Source: Nitrospira_D sp035465795 (GTDB taxonomy: Bacteria; Nitrospirota; Nitrospiria; Nitrospirales; Nitrospiraceae). Taken from it: a DNA stretch of 64,000 nt. Shown one piece after another: positions 15,956 through 23,445 of the stretch. Under the pieces are notes generated by a model. That model saw nothing but the letters and a program-made list of their open reading frames with translations. It was not told the DNA's origin and ran no database searches. A program made the position numbers and the translations under genes. Position 1 is the first letter of the stretch. Every line of letters begins with the position of its first letter. The DNA lies in contig NZ_JBMWAN010000005.1 in NCBI RefSeq assembly GCF_049546785.1, positions 62,001-126,000 on the forward strand, written 5' to 3'.

Positions 15956-16825
15956 ATGAAGGGAAGAGAGGCCGTTGTGAGCATGAGGCGTTCCCGACTA
16001 TGCCGGATGATCCTTGTGCTATTTCTCATAGCCATGTCCAACGCACTCGTAGGCAGAGCGTCGAGTCTGGCTGCCTCCCCGCAAACCCGCATCCCCTGTG
16101 GGATGTGTGAAGAACACAATCGGTTCGTCCGGCTTCAGGTCGATGTGGGCCAGACACCGGAACAGAAGGGAGCACACTATTCCCATCCCCTCCTGTTAGA
16201 TTCCGTTGCCTGGGCCCGACTGCTACAAGGTATTCGCGTCCAGAGCCGGTCCGAAGGATTTCTATTCGGCAGCACGACAGGACCGATCGTCGAAGCCTTT
16301 ACGGCTGAGGACATCCAGTTTTTCAGCATCGCCTTGAGCAAAGCCTTTGCTGAAGCTCGACCGGAAGAAGCGGTGGTCTTCGGCATAGCTCGCTCACGCA
16401 CACCGGAACTCACCGAGATCACCACGGGCAGCTGGTTTGTCACAGAAAACTCGCTCCATCTGGTTTTGGCTAACTACCGGACAGCGGTCACGCTGCCTGG
16501 CATCCGTGCGCTCCTATGGGAGGAGCCACTTCGTAGACAGCCTGGACTCCGGTATGAGCTGGTTCCCGGTGAATATCAGACTCTGGTGCACACCAAGGGC
16601 GAAGGCCCAATTCTATTCAGCTCCTCGCAACCGAGCCAGGTGGTGATCCAATACCGATCGATCGTGCGACCGGAGCCCCCCACAGTGTCTTCATCGCCGC
16701 GACCGACACTTCAGCCCGGCCCGGTGGAAGAACGGCTGGAGCGACTGAAGCGATTATGGGAGCAAGGATTGGTCACAGAGGAAGAATATGCTGCGAAGAA
16801 GAAAGAACTGCTTGATCGCTTGTAA
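15956..16825 (+). CDS. Exported protein with C-terminal SHOCT domain
   Basis: A 289-residue protein of unknown function. It begins with a basic segment and one hydrophobic helix (signal peptide or anchor, ILVLFLIAMSNALVG), then a Cys pair in IPCGMCEEH, a ~180-residue soluble domain not recognised, a Pro/Ser-rich linker and a C-terminal SHOCT domain (ERLERLKRLWEQGLVTEEEY and following), a short helical hairpin usual in oligomerising or membrane-associated proteins. The start at 15956 has GAGAGGAA upstream, better than the ATG at 15941. A decayed look-alike of its 3' end and flank lies just before atpD. Confidence 0.75.
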   Translation: MKGREAVVSMRRSRLCRMILVLFLIAMSNALVGRASSLAASPQTRIPCGMCEEHNRFVRLQVDVGQTPEQKGAHYSHPLLLDSVAWARLLQGIRVQSRSEGFLFGSTTGPIVEAFTAEDIQFFSIALSKAFAEARPEEAVVFGIARSRTPELTEITTGSWFVTENSLHLVLANYRTAVTLPGIRALLWEEPLRRQPGLRYELVPGEYQTLVHTKGEGPILFSSSQPSQVVIQYRSIVRPEPPTVSSSPRPTLQPGPVEERLERLKRLWEQGLVTEEEYAAKKKELLDRL

Positions 16826-16841
16826 CTGAAGGCTCTGCGTG

Positions 16842-16928
16842 ATGGCAGCCATGACGGTAACCAGACAAGAATCACTTGATGGCTCGATCAGCACTCTTGC
16901 CGCCCTGCAGGGAACGGGATGGGACTGA
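16842..16928 (+). pseudogene. Probable 5'-end remnant of an atpD copy
   Basis: Directly after the SHOCT gene a frame reads MAAMTVTRQESLDGSIST, then LAALQGTGWD and TGA. It lines up position by position with the AtpD N-terminus at 18120 (MAEMMIHARASDEDPIG, then IIAAVHGPVVD), sharing the M-A-x-M start, the Ser/Asp positions and the AA-x-x-G...D strand typical of ATPase beta subunits. The preceding 16 bases also match those before atpD. Identity is moderate, so the call rests on the co-linear flanks. Confidence 0.45.
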
Positions 16929-17013
16929 TATGAAGTGCTCCTGTATGAATCGAGAGAACCCGACGAGAATACCTCGAGAGGGCCGCCCGATCATTCGCAT
17001 ATAAGGAGGTTGC

Positions 17014-17709
17014 ATGGGATCGCCGACCGTCGTCTTCCTGCTGGATGTGGACAATACGCTGCTGGACAACGATCGGGTCACGGCCGATCTGAAACGCCAT
17101 CTGGAGCAGGAAGTCGGCCACGCGCGGGAGCAGTTGTATTGGACCATCTTCGAGCAGTTGCGGAGTGAACTGGGCTATGCCGACTACCTGGGTGCGCTAC
17201 AGCGCTATCGTCTCGAATACCCGCGCGACCCACACCTGCTGACGGTGTCTCGCTTTCTCGTGAACTACCCCTTCGCTGATCGCTTGTTTCCCGGCACGCT
17301 CGGCGTCATTACACATCTCAAGCAATGGGGCAAGCCAGTGATCCTTTCCGATGGCGATGTCGTCTTCCAGCCGCGGAAGATTGAACGATCGGGACTGTTC
17401 GAGATTGTCGATGAACATGTACTCATATACGTTCACAAGGAGCAAGAGTTGAACGACGTCGAACATCGGTACCCTGCCGATCACTATGTACTGGTGGACG
17501 ACAAGCTTCGCATCCTCACTGCCATCAAGACACGCTGGGGATCCCGGGTGACCACCGTGTTTCCCCGTCAAGGGCACTACGCGCACAATCCCAAGACATT
17601 GGCGAGCTTTCCTCCGGCAGACCTGACCATCGATCGTATCGGCGATTTGCTCCGTTATGACCTGCAGAAACTGCTTGACGCATCAAGAATCGAGCTTCCT
17701 CTTGTTTAA
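17014..17709 (+). CDS. HAD-family hydrolase
   Basis: A 231-residue haloacid-dehalogenase-fold phosphatase. Motif I is LLDVDNTLLDND near residue 10, where the first Asp of DxDxT is the nucleophile. Motif II is ILSDGD, motif III includes the Lys of FQPRKIE, and motif IV is VLVDDK. A helical cap lies between motifs I and II (RHLEQEVGHAREQLYWTIFE). AAGGAGG precedes the ATG. The substrate cannot be told. The gene stands alone between the SHOCT/atpD-like remnant and the N-ATPase operon and may have inserted there. Confidence 0.88.
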   Translation: MGSPTVVFLLDVDNTLLDNDRVTADLKRHLEQEVGHAREQLYWTIFEQLRSELGYADYLGALQRYRLEYPRDPHLLTVSRFLVNYPFADRLFPGTLGVITHLKQWGKPVILSDGDVVFQPRKIERSGLFEIVDEHVLIYVHKEQELNDVEHRYPADHYVLVDDKLRILTAIKTRWGSRVTTVFPRQGHYAHNPKTLASFPPADLTIDRIGDLLRYDLQKLLDASRIELPLV

Positions 17710-17802
17710 CGAATCGTCCATCGGCATCCGATCGTGGTATTCATCTCTACCTCGCTGCCACTGTTCTCGGCCACCCCATCACAATAAAAAGCGTGCGACT
17801 GT

Positions 17803-17823
17803 GTCAAGTTGACTCAACTCGAC
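17803..17823. promoter_or_regulatory. Imperfect palindrome upstream of the N-ATPase operon
   Basis: GTCAAGTTGA-C-TCAACTCGAC is a ten-base inverted repeat with one mismatch around a central C, about 300 bases before atpD. It could be an operator. No matching -10 box at normal spacing was found. Confidence 0.3.
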
Positions 17824-18001
17824 ATAACTAAACAGCGATGGCTCACAACCGACATTGAAAAACCTGCATTCCTTGGAGACATATTGAGGCTTTTCTGGGC
17901 AGCCCCGGAAATGCCCCCCGTAGAACAATTCCCCACATAACTCCCTCCGCTCCGACCTGCTGAGGGAGCGCAATTGATCGAACCTGTTGTTTTTCGTGAT
18001 C
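17824..18001. other. Non-coding stretch upstream of the N-ATPase operon
   Basis: Part of the ~400-base gap before atpD. No intact gene is seen. It may hold further decayed sequence of the SHOCT-type gene whose tail is listed next. Confidence 0.35.
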
Positions 18002-18103
18002 CTGGAAGCTGAGCGCATCAAAGGTATCGAAATTGCTTCTCCGCTGACAGAGATACCGCTCTTTTATGGCCCGAAGCAGAACGAACTGCTCAATCACCCG
18101 TAG
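18002..18103 (+). pseudogene. Decayed SHOCT-domain gene tail
   Basis: A frame reading LEAERIKGIEIASPLTEIPL, then FYGPKQNELLNHP and TAG resembles the SHOCT tail of the 15956 gene (ERLKRLWEQGLVTEEEY, KKKELLDRL) with one small indel. After both stop codons the flanks match: CTGAAG-CTC-GCGTGATGGC. By hand, 25 of 32 bases agree at 16826 and 18104. No upstream part of the gene is recognisable. Confidence 0.4.
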
Positions 18104-18119
18104 CTGAAGCCTCAGCGTG

Positions 18120-19523
18120 ATGGCGGAGATGATGATACACGCGCGAGCGTCTGACGAGGATCCCATCGGGATAATTGCTGCTGTCCATGGGCCGGTTGTC
18201 GATATCGCCTGCGACCACTTACCTCCTCTCCATCGGGCGCTCTGTTCCGCCCTCGACAGCGAGCGCTACACGTTCGAGGTCTACCAACACCTCGACGAGC
18301 GTCACGTTCGAGCGATTACCCTTCACAGCACAGGCGGGTTGCAGCGGGGAATGCCGGTCTTTGATACAGGCGCACCATTACGCGTGCCGGTGTCTCCGGA
18401 CTGTCTCGGTCGCTTGTTGAACGTCTTCGGCGAACCGCTGGATGGGGGACCGGCTCTGAGCAGCAAGCAGTTTCGCAACATCCTCGGTCAACCCGTGCCT
18501 CTCCACCAGACGGTCAGCGCGAGCGGAATTCTTGAGACAGGGATCAAGGTCATCGATTTGCTCTGTCCCTTTATCCGGGGAGGCAAGACAGGCCTGTTCG
18601 GCGGAGCCGGAATCGGCAAGACGGTCCTTATCACTGAGTTTATGCATGCCATTGTGGCACTCCACCAGGGTGTCTCGGTATTCGCCGGCGTCGGCGAACG
18701 GATCCGCGAAGGGCACGAACTGTGGCATGAGATGCAGCAGGCCGGAGTCATGCCGCACACGCTGATGGTCTTCGGCCAAATGGACGAGTCGCCAGGGGTA
18801 CGGTTTCGGGTCAGCCTCGCGGCACTCAGCTATGCCGAATTCTTGCGAGACAGCCTGGGTAAAGAAGTGTTGTTCCTGGTGGACAATGTGTTTCGCTTTG
18901 TCCAGGCCGGGAGTGAGATCTCCGGACTCCTGGGGCGGATGCCTGCGACTGTTGGCTATCAGCCGACATTGATGAGCGAGGTCGCCGAACTCCAAGACCG
19001 GATCATCTCGACGACCCAAGGTGCGATTACGTCCGTGCAGGCCATCTATGTGCCGGCGGACGACATGACCGACCCGGCCGTCACCAGCATCCTCAACCAC
19101 CTTGATACCAGCGTGATACTCACGCGCTCCCAAGCCAGCAAGGGATTCTATCCGGCCGTCGATCCGCTTCAATCCAGTAGCAAACTGATGGACCGGCATT
19201 TCCTCGGAGACCGGCACTATGGCGTAGCCGAGGGGGTACGAGAGCACCTCGCCCGGTACCGTGAACTGGAAGACATCATCAGCATGCTCGGTCTGGAAGA
19301 ACTCTCTGAGACGGACCGCCGGATTGTGGTGCGCGCGCGTAAACTGCAACGATATCTCACGCAGCCATTTCACGTCACATCCGCCTTCACCGGCATCGCC
19401 GGTGCTTCTGTTTCACTGCAGCAGACCCTTCAGGACTGTGAAGCCTTCCTGCGCGGCGAGTTCGACGATGTGCCGGAAGATCAGTGCTATATGCGCGGCA
19501 GGATGAGGGAGGCGTCGCGATGA
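18120..19523 (+). CDS. atpD: N-ATPase beta subunit (catalytic)
   Basis: A 467-residue F-type ATPase beta subunit, first gene of an N-type (archaeal/bacterial 'atpDCQRBEFAG') operon. The N-terminal barrel has IGIIAAVHGPVVDI. The catalytic P-loop is GGAGIGKTV, the catalytic Glu region GVGERIREGHELW, and the adenine-site and C-terminal LGLEELSETDR (DELSEED-like) follow. Several starts are clustered (GTG 18117, ATG 18120, 18129, 18132); 18120 is chosen because the same GTGATGGC context recurs in the upstream atpD-like remnant. It hydrolyses or makes ATP coupled to ion flow through the membrane part encoded downstream. Its 3' end overlaps atpC. Confidence 0.93.
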   Translation: MAEMMIHARASDEDPIGIIAAVHGPVVDIACDHLPPLHRALCSALDSERYTFEVYQHLDERHVRAITLHSTGGLQRGMPVFDTGAPLRVPVSPDCLGRLLNVFGEPLDGGPALSSKQFRNILGQPVPLHQTVSASGILETGIKVIDLLCPFIRGGKTGLFGGAGIGKTVLITEFMHAIVALHQGVSVFAGVGERIREGHELWHEMQQAGVMPHTLMVFGQMDESPGVRFRVSLAALSYAEFLRDSLGKEVLFLVDNVFRFVQAGSEISGLLGRMPATVGYQPTLMSEVAELQDRIISTTQGAITSVQAIYVPADDMTDPAVTSILNHLDTSVILTRSQASKGFYPAVDPLQSSSKLMDRHFLGDRHYGVAEGVREHLARYRELEDIISMLGLEELSETDRRIVVRARKLQRYLTQPFHVTSAFTGIAGASVSLQQTLQDCEAFLRGEFDDVPEDQCYMRGRMREASR

Positions 19524-19930
19524 GGAGTTTCGTCCTCCATCTGCAAAGCGCCACGCAATATGAGCGTCTGGACAACGTGACCGCCTTCGTGGGGCAGGAT
19601 GCTTCCGGGAGCTTCGGCATCATGGCAGGCCACGAACGCACGATGACACCACTGTTGTTCGGCTTGGCTCGCTTTCGCATGGCGAACGACGAGTGGGAAT
19701 TCCTCGCCCTCCCGGGAGCGATAGTGTACTTCACCAACAACGAACTGTTCCTCAGTACCAGACGATACCTTCGCGATCGCGACTGCACCCGCATCACGCT
19801 CGCGTTGGACGAGCAATTGCGGGCCGAGGAAGTTTCATTACATCAGGTCAAGGAAAGCCTGCGGCGGTTGGAAGAGGAAATGTTCAAGCGTCTGTGGAGT
19901 CTGGGCCGCGGCCGAGAACCGAACCTATGA
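19520..19930 (+). CDS. atpC: N-ATPase epsilon subunit
   Basis: A 136-residue epsilon subunit that links the rotor stalk to the c-ring. It has an N-terminal beta-sandwich (MRSFVLHLQS; SFGIMAGHERTMTPLL; VYFTNNELFLST) and a C-terminal helical part (LHQVKESLRRLEEEMFKRLW). The ATG overlaps the atpD stop (ATGA), the usual sign of translational coupling. The epsilon subunits of N-ATPases follow atpD directly, as here, whereas in ordinary F-ATPase operons they also sit next to beta but at the far end. Confidence 0.85.
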   Translation: MRSFVLHLQSATQYERLDNVTAFVGQDASGSFGIMAGHERTMTPLLFGLARFRMANDEWEFLALPGAIVYFTNNELFLSTRRYLRDRDCTRITLALDEQLRAEEVSLHQVKESLRRLEEEMFKRLWSLGRGREPNL

Positions 19931-20196
19931 AGAACCATGACGAATTGAAGCAGCAAGTGACGAAACAACTTAGTCGCATACAACAGGCCGAGAAGGATCG
20001 TCCGACACTGCTTGCGCAAACGGCTTACCTGGGCACGCTCGGTCTACTCTTCGTTGTGCCGGTCATCGTAGGGGCGTATCTGGGCCGTTGGCTCGACGGA
20101 CTGGTAGAAGGGTATTCGCTCCGTTGGACCTTGAGTCTGATTATTCTGGGGGTGGGTATCGGAGTGGTGAACGCCTATCTCTTTATAAAGGAGTGA
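19927..20196 (+). CDS. atpQ: N-ATPase accessory membrane protein AtpQ (AtpI/AtpZ-like)
   Basis: An 89-residue protein with a polar N-terminal helix and two membrane helices (YLGTLGLLFVVPVIVGAYLG; LSLIILGVGIGVVNAYLF) ending KE. It matches the AtpI/AtpZ-like family found at this place in N-ATPase operons, thought to help c-ring assembly or Mg/ion supply. The start overlaps the atpC stop as ATGA. A longer in-frame upstream extension is only a shadow of atpC. Three bases separate its stop from atpB, so the expected atpR is missing. Confidence 0.8.
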   Translation: MKNHDELKQQVTKQLSRIQQAEKDRPTLLAQTAYLGTLGLLFVVPVIVGAYLGRWLDGLVEGYSLRWTLSLIILGVGIGVVNAYLFIKE

Positions 20197-20199
20197 ACG

Positions 20200-20889
20200 A
20201 TGACGGGATTCGGTGCCTCACGGGAGATCATACTGCAAATTGGTCCAGTCCATATCACGCAGTCGGTCGTCGTGACCTGGGGAATCATGCTGGCGTTAGC
20301 GCTTTTCTCCTGGCTTGGGACGAGACAGCTTGGCCTCCAGCCCAGCCCGCTGCAAGTGATTTGCGAAGGTGCGGTCGAAGCCATCGACGATGCCATTCGT
20401 GCTGTCCTGCCCGGCCATTCGGACCGAGTCTTCCCCTTCATTGCCACGTTATGGATTTTCGTCGTCTTGGCCAACCTGATCGGACTCATTCCAGGTCTGC
20501 ATGCACCGACAGGTGATCTGTCGGTGACAGCGGCTCTGGCCATCCTGGTCTTCTTATCGGTGCACTGGTTCGGCATCCGCATCGAGGGAGTGAAGCAGTA
20601 CCTTCGCCACTACCTAACCCCCTCGCCACTTCTGCTTCCGTTTCACCTCATCAGTGAGATCACACGCACGCTCACCTTGGCGGTCCGTCTGTTCGGGAAT
20701 ATGATGAGCCTCGAGATGGCGGCTTTGTTGGTTCTGCTGGTAGCCGGTTTTCTGGCGCCCATTCCTCTCTTGATGCTGCATATCGTTGAAGCGTTGATCC
20801 AGGCCTATATTTTCGGCGTGCTGGCATTAATATACCTGGCCGGCGCCATTCAGACACAAGAGTTGAGATTACAATCAGAGAAGGGATGA
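20200..20889 (+). CDS. atpB: N-ATPase a subunit
   Basis: A 229-residue membrane a subunit that forms the ion half-channels against the c-ring. Five to six hydrophobic helices are seen. The essential Arg lies in LTLAVRLFGNMMS (about residue 165), preceded by HLISEITR; the last helices include EALIQAYIFGVLALIYL. The Shine-Dalgarno AAAGGAG (20187-20193) is embedded in the end of atpQ. Length and order fit N-ATPases, which have short a subunits. Confidence 0.92.
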   Translation: MTGFGASREIILQIGPVHITQSVVVTWGIMLALALFSWLGTRQLGLQPSPLQVICEGAVEAIDDAIRAVLPGHSDRVFPFIATLWIFVVLANLIGLIPGLHAPTGDLSVTAALAILVFLSVHWFGIRIEGVKQYLRHYLTPSPLLLPFHLISEITRTLTLAVRLFGNMMSLEMAALLVLLVAGFLAPIPLLMLHIVEALIQAYIFGVLALIYLAGAIQTQELRLQSEKG

Positions 20890-20892
20890 CCT

Positions 20893-21159
20893 ATGCGAGA
20901 CATGACGTGGTTCACCATAACGTCCACGGTAATCGCCGCCGTTGCGATCGCGATCGGCACCCTCGGGCCGGCCATTGCGATGGGACGAGCCATTACCCAA
21001 GCCCTGGAGGCGTTGGCCAGGCAACCGGAAGCGGAAAAGTCCATTACCCGCACCTTGTTTATCGGCCTGGCCATGATCGAGTCTCTAGCCATCTACTGTT
21101 TGGTCATCGTCCTGATCATTCTCTTCAGAAATCCGCTGCTGGAGTACATGCTGAAGTAA
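20893..21159 (+). CDS. atpE: N-ATPase c subunit (rotor ring)
   Basis: An 88-residue two-helix c subunit with the polar loop RQPEA. The ion-carrying carboxylate is Glu63 in AMIESLAIY. Compared with sodium-binding c subunits such as that of Ilyobacter tartaricus (Gln32, Val63, Glu65, Ser66, Thr67), the equivalents here are Met30, Met61, Glu63, Ser64 and Leu65: the Gln and Thr ligands are absent. From known structures this favours proton rather than sodium coupling, although N-ATPases are usually predicted to pump sodium. GAGAAGGG precedes the ATG. Confidence 0.92.
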   Translation: MRDMTWFTITSTVIAAVAIAIGTLGPAIAMGRAITQALEALARQPEAEKSITRTLFIGLAMIESLAIYCLVIVLIILFRNPLLEYMLK

Positions 21160-21218
21160 GACTGGTCAGCCGAGCGGCCGACGTCATCGTGCGCGTCACG
21201 AATCCGGAAAGGCGAAAC

Positions 21219-21983
21219 GTGGAATTGGATTGGTCAACTTTCGCGCTGGAAATTCTCAACTTCCTGGTTCTGGTCTGGCTGCTCAAGCGCCTGCTCTATA
21301 AACCGGTACTCAATGCCATCGCCAAGCGCAAGGCAGAGATCCAGCGCAGCCTCTCCGACGCGGGCACGATGCGTCAGGAGGCACAAACCCTCCGAGAACA
21401 GTATGAGCATCGCCAGGCCGGATGGAATGAGGAGAAGGAAAAGGCTCGGAACCAGATGCTGGAAGAGGTAGCCGCAGAAAGAACTCGCCTCTTAGCCGCT
21501 CTCCGGTCTTCGCTCGAACAGGAACGTGAAAAAACCAAGGCGCTGGAAGAACGACGGCTGAACGAGCTGACACGCCAAGTGGAAGATGCGGCTATTGCCC
21601 AGGGGGGACAGTTCGCAACCAGGCTCCTGTCACGATTCGCGAGTCCCGAACTGGAAGCAAGGCTGGTCGAGTTGGTTATCGAAGATCTGCGCCGGCTTTC
21701 CGAGGAACGACGGCAGGCCATCCGGACGGCTTGCGCAAAGGCTGACATTGCCGTCATTGTCAGTAGCGCCCATGCACTCAACCAAAGCCAGCGGCAGTCC
21801 CTGCAGGAGACATTCGAGTCGTTAAGCGGCCGGGCCATTCCTTGCGAGTGGCGGGAAGATGCGCACTTGCTGGCCGGTATCCGTCTCAGTCTTGGTCCCT
21901 GGATGCTCGGCGCAAACCTGCAGGACGAATTGAAATTCTTTACCGAGGCACTGCGCCCTGTGAGTCCCACCCATGCCTCGTAA
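21219..21983 (+). CDS. atpF: N-ATPase b subunit with long C-terminal (delta-like) region
   Basis: About 254 residues starting at a GTG with AAAGG upstream (VELDWSTFALEILNFLVLVW). One membrane helix is followed by a long coiled coil (AKRKAEIQRSLSDAGTMRQE and onward to ~150) and then a ~100-residue C-terminal region containing IAVIVSSAHALNQSQRQSL and HLLAGIRLSLG, which resembles the C-terminal domain of delta subunits. No separate atpH exists in the operon, so this part probably does delta's job of holding the stator to the alpha/beta head. It overlaps atpA by 11 bases. An upstream in-frame GTG (21189) is an alternative start. Confidence 0.85.
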   Translation: MELDWSTFALEILNFLVLVWLLKRLLYKPVLNAIAKRKAEIQRSLSDAGTMRQEAQTLREQYEHRQAGWNEEKEKARNQMLEEVAAERTRLLAALRSSLEQEREKTKALEERRLNELTRQVEDAAIAQGGQFATRLLSRFASPELEARLVELVIEDLRRLSEERRQAIRTACAKADIAVIVSSAHALNQSQRQSLQETFESLSGRAIPCEWREDAHLLAGIRLSLGPWMLGANLQDELKFFTEALRPVSPTHAS

Positions 21984-23445
21984 CTCGCTCCTCGCCACCC
22001 AAGCAGCCTGGCTCGAACGCTACCGCCTGGAGTTGCGCATCCTGGAACAAGGACGCGTGGGGTCCGTGGGGGATGGCATCGTCTGGATCGAGGGACTCCC
22101 CTCCGCCGCCATCGAAGAAGTTCTGTCTCTCGAAGACGGAAGCCGCGCACTGGTTTTTGACCTGTCGAAGGAGCGGCTCGGGGGGATCCTGCTGACAACG
22201 ACAGCCCAGCTGACTGCCGGCACGGTCGCCCACCTGTCCGGACAACGCCTGAGCCTTCCAGTCGGAGACCCGCTGATCGGGCGCGTCATCAACCCGTTAG
22301 GCGATCCACTCGACGGACAGCCCCCGCCGGAGTGTCCTAGCCGACGAGAACTGTTCGCTCCATCGCCACCCATTGTCGCCCGGGACTTTGTCCACCGTCC
22401 CCTATACACGGGGAGCAAGGTCGTCGATACACTCATCCCCATCGCCAAAGGACAGCGGCAGCTGATCATCGGAGATAACGGTGTCGGGAAGCGGGCCTTT
22501 GCCCTGGACACGGTCATCAATCAGCGGGGAAAGGACGTGCGCTGTGTGTATGCCTTGATCGGTCAGAAGCGGTCGAGCGTCGTCAATACGATGGAGACGT
22601 TGCGGGCCTATGGCGCGATGGACTACACCACCATCGTCGCTGCTGAGGCAACCGCGCTTCCCGGCCTTAAATATCTGGCTCCCTTTGCCGGCTGCGCCAT
22701 CGCTGAGGAATGGATGTGGCAGGGCAAAGATACGCTGGTGGTGTACGACGACCTCACCACCCACGCGCAGACGTACCGGGAGCTGTCCTTGCTGTTGCGT
22801 CGCCCGCCCGGGCGTGAAGCCTATTCGGGCGATATATTCTTTCTCCATTCACGCTTGCTCGAACGATCCACCTGTCTGGCATCAAAACTGGGAGGCGGCA
22901 GTATGTCCGCCTTGCCGATCGTCGAGACGACCCAGGGAGAAATCGCCACCTACATTCCCACAAACCTGATTTCCATCACCGATGGACAAATCTACTTCGA
23001 CGCCCGTCTCTATTCCGCCGGCGTGGTGCCCGCCATCGATGTCACCAAGTCGGTCTCACGGATCGGGGGGAAGGGACAGCATCCGCGGATAAAGGAACAG
23101 GCAGGACGCATGAAACTGGACTACCTGCAGTTTCTCGAGCTGGAAGTCTTCACCCGTTTCGGGGCCCGATTGGAAGCCTCGATGGAAGCCAAAATCAAAC
23201 GCGGTCGGGTCCTGCGGGAACTCTTGAAACAAGACCGGCTGTCCCCGCTGCCAATCGAGTTTCAGATGGCGTGGCTCATCGGGTTTAACCGGGGGTTATT
23301 TGACGATACGCCGCCGGGACATATCGGGCAGTGGCTCCAACGGATCGCGACCAAACTGAGCGACAGTTCACTCACTCTGGATAATCGCGACGACCAATGG
23401 ATTGAGGCCGTGACAAGCTGGCTCAAGGAGGGTTCCGCCACGTGA
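21973..23445 (+). CDS. atpA: N-ATPase alpha subunit
   Basis: A 490-residue alpha subunit of the ATPase head. It has the N-terminal barrel (GRVGSVGDGIVWIEGL), the nucleotide-binding domain and the arginine finger region VTKSVSRIGGKGQ that completes the catalytic site on beta. The non-catalytic P-loop reads GDNGVGKRAFALD (167-179): the Ser/Thr after Lys, which normally holds Mg, is Arg174. This may weaken nucleotide binding at the regulatory sites. It starts inside the end of atpF and is overlapped by atpG, so the operon is tightly coupled. Confidence 0.93.
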   Translation: MPRNSLLATQAAWLERYRLELRILEQGRVGSVGDGIVWIEGLPSAAIEEVLSLEDGSRALVFDLSKERLGGILLTTTAQLTAGTVAHLSGQRLSLPVGDPLIGRVINPLGDPLDGQPPPECPSRRELFAPSPPIVARDFVHRPLYTGSKVVDTLIPIAKGQRQLIIGDNGVGKRAFALDTVINQRGKDVRCVYALIGQKRSSVVNTMETLRAYGAMDYTTIVAAEATALPGLKYLAPFAGCAIAEEWMWQGKDTLVVYDDLTTHAQTYRELSLLLRRPPGREAYSGDIFFLHSRLLERSTCLASKLGGGSMSALPIVETTQGEIATYIPTNLISITDGQIYFDARLYSAGVVPAIDVTKSVSRIGGKGQHPRIKEQAGRMKLDYLQFLELEVFTRFGARLEASMEAKIKRGRVLRELLKQDRLSPLPIEFQMAWLIGFNRGLFDDTPPGHIGQWLQRIATKLSDSSLTLDNRDDQWIEAVTSWLKEGSAT

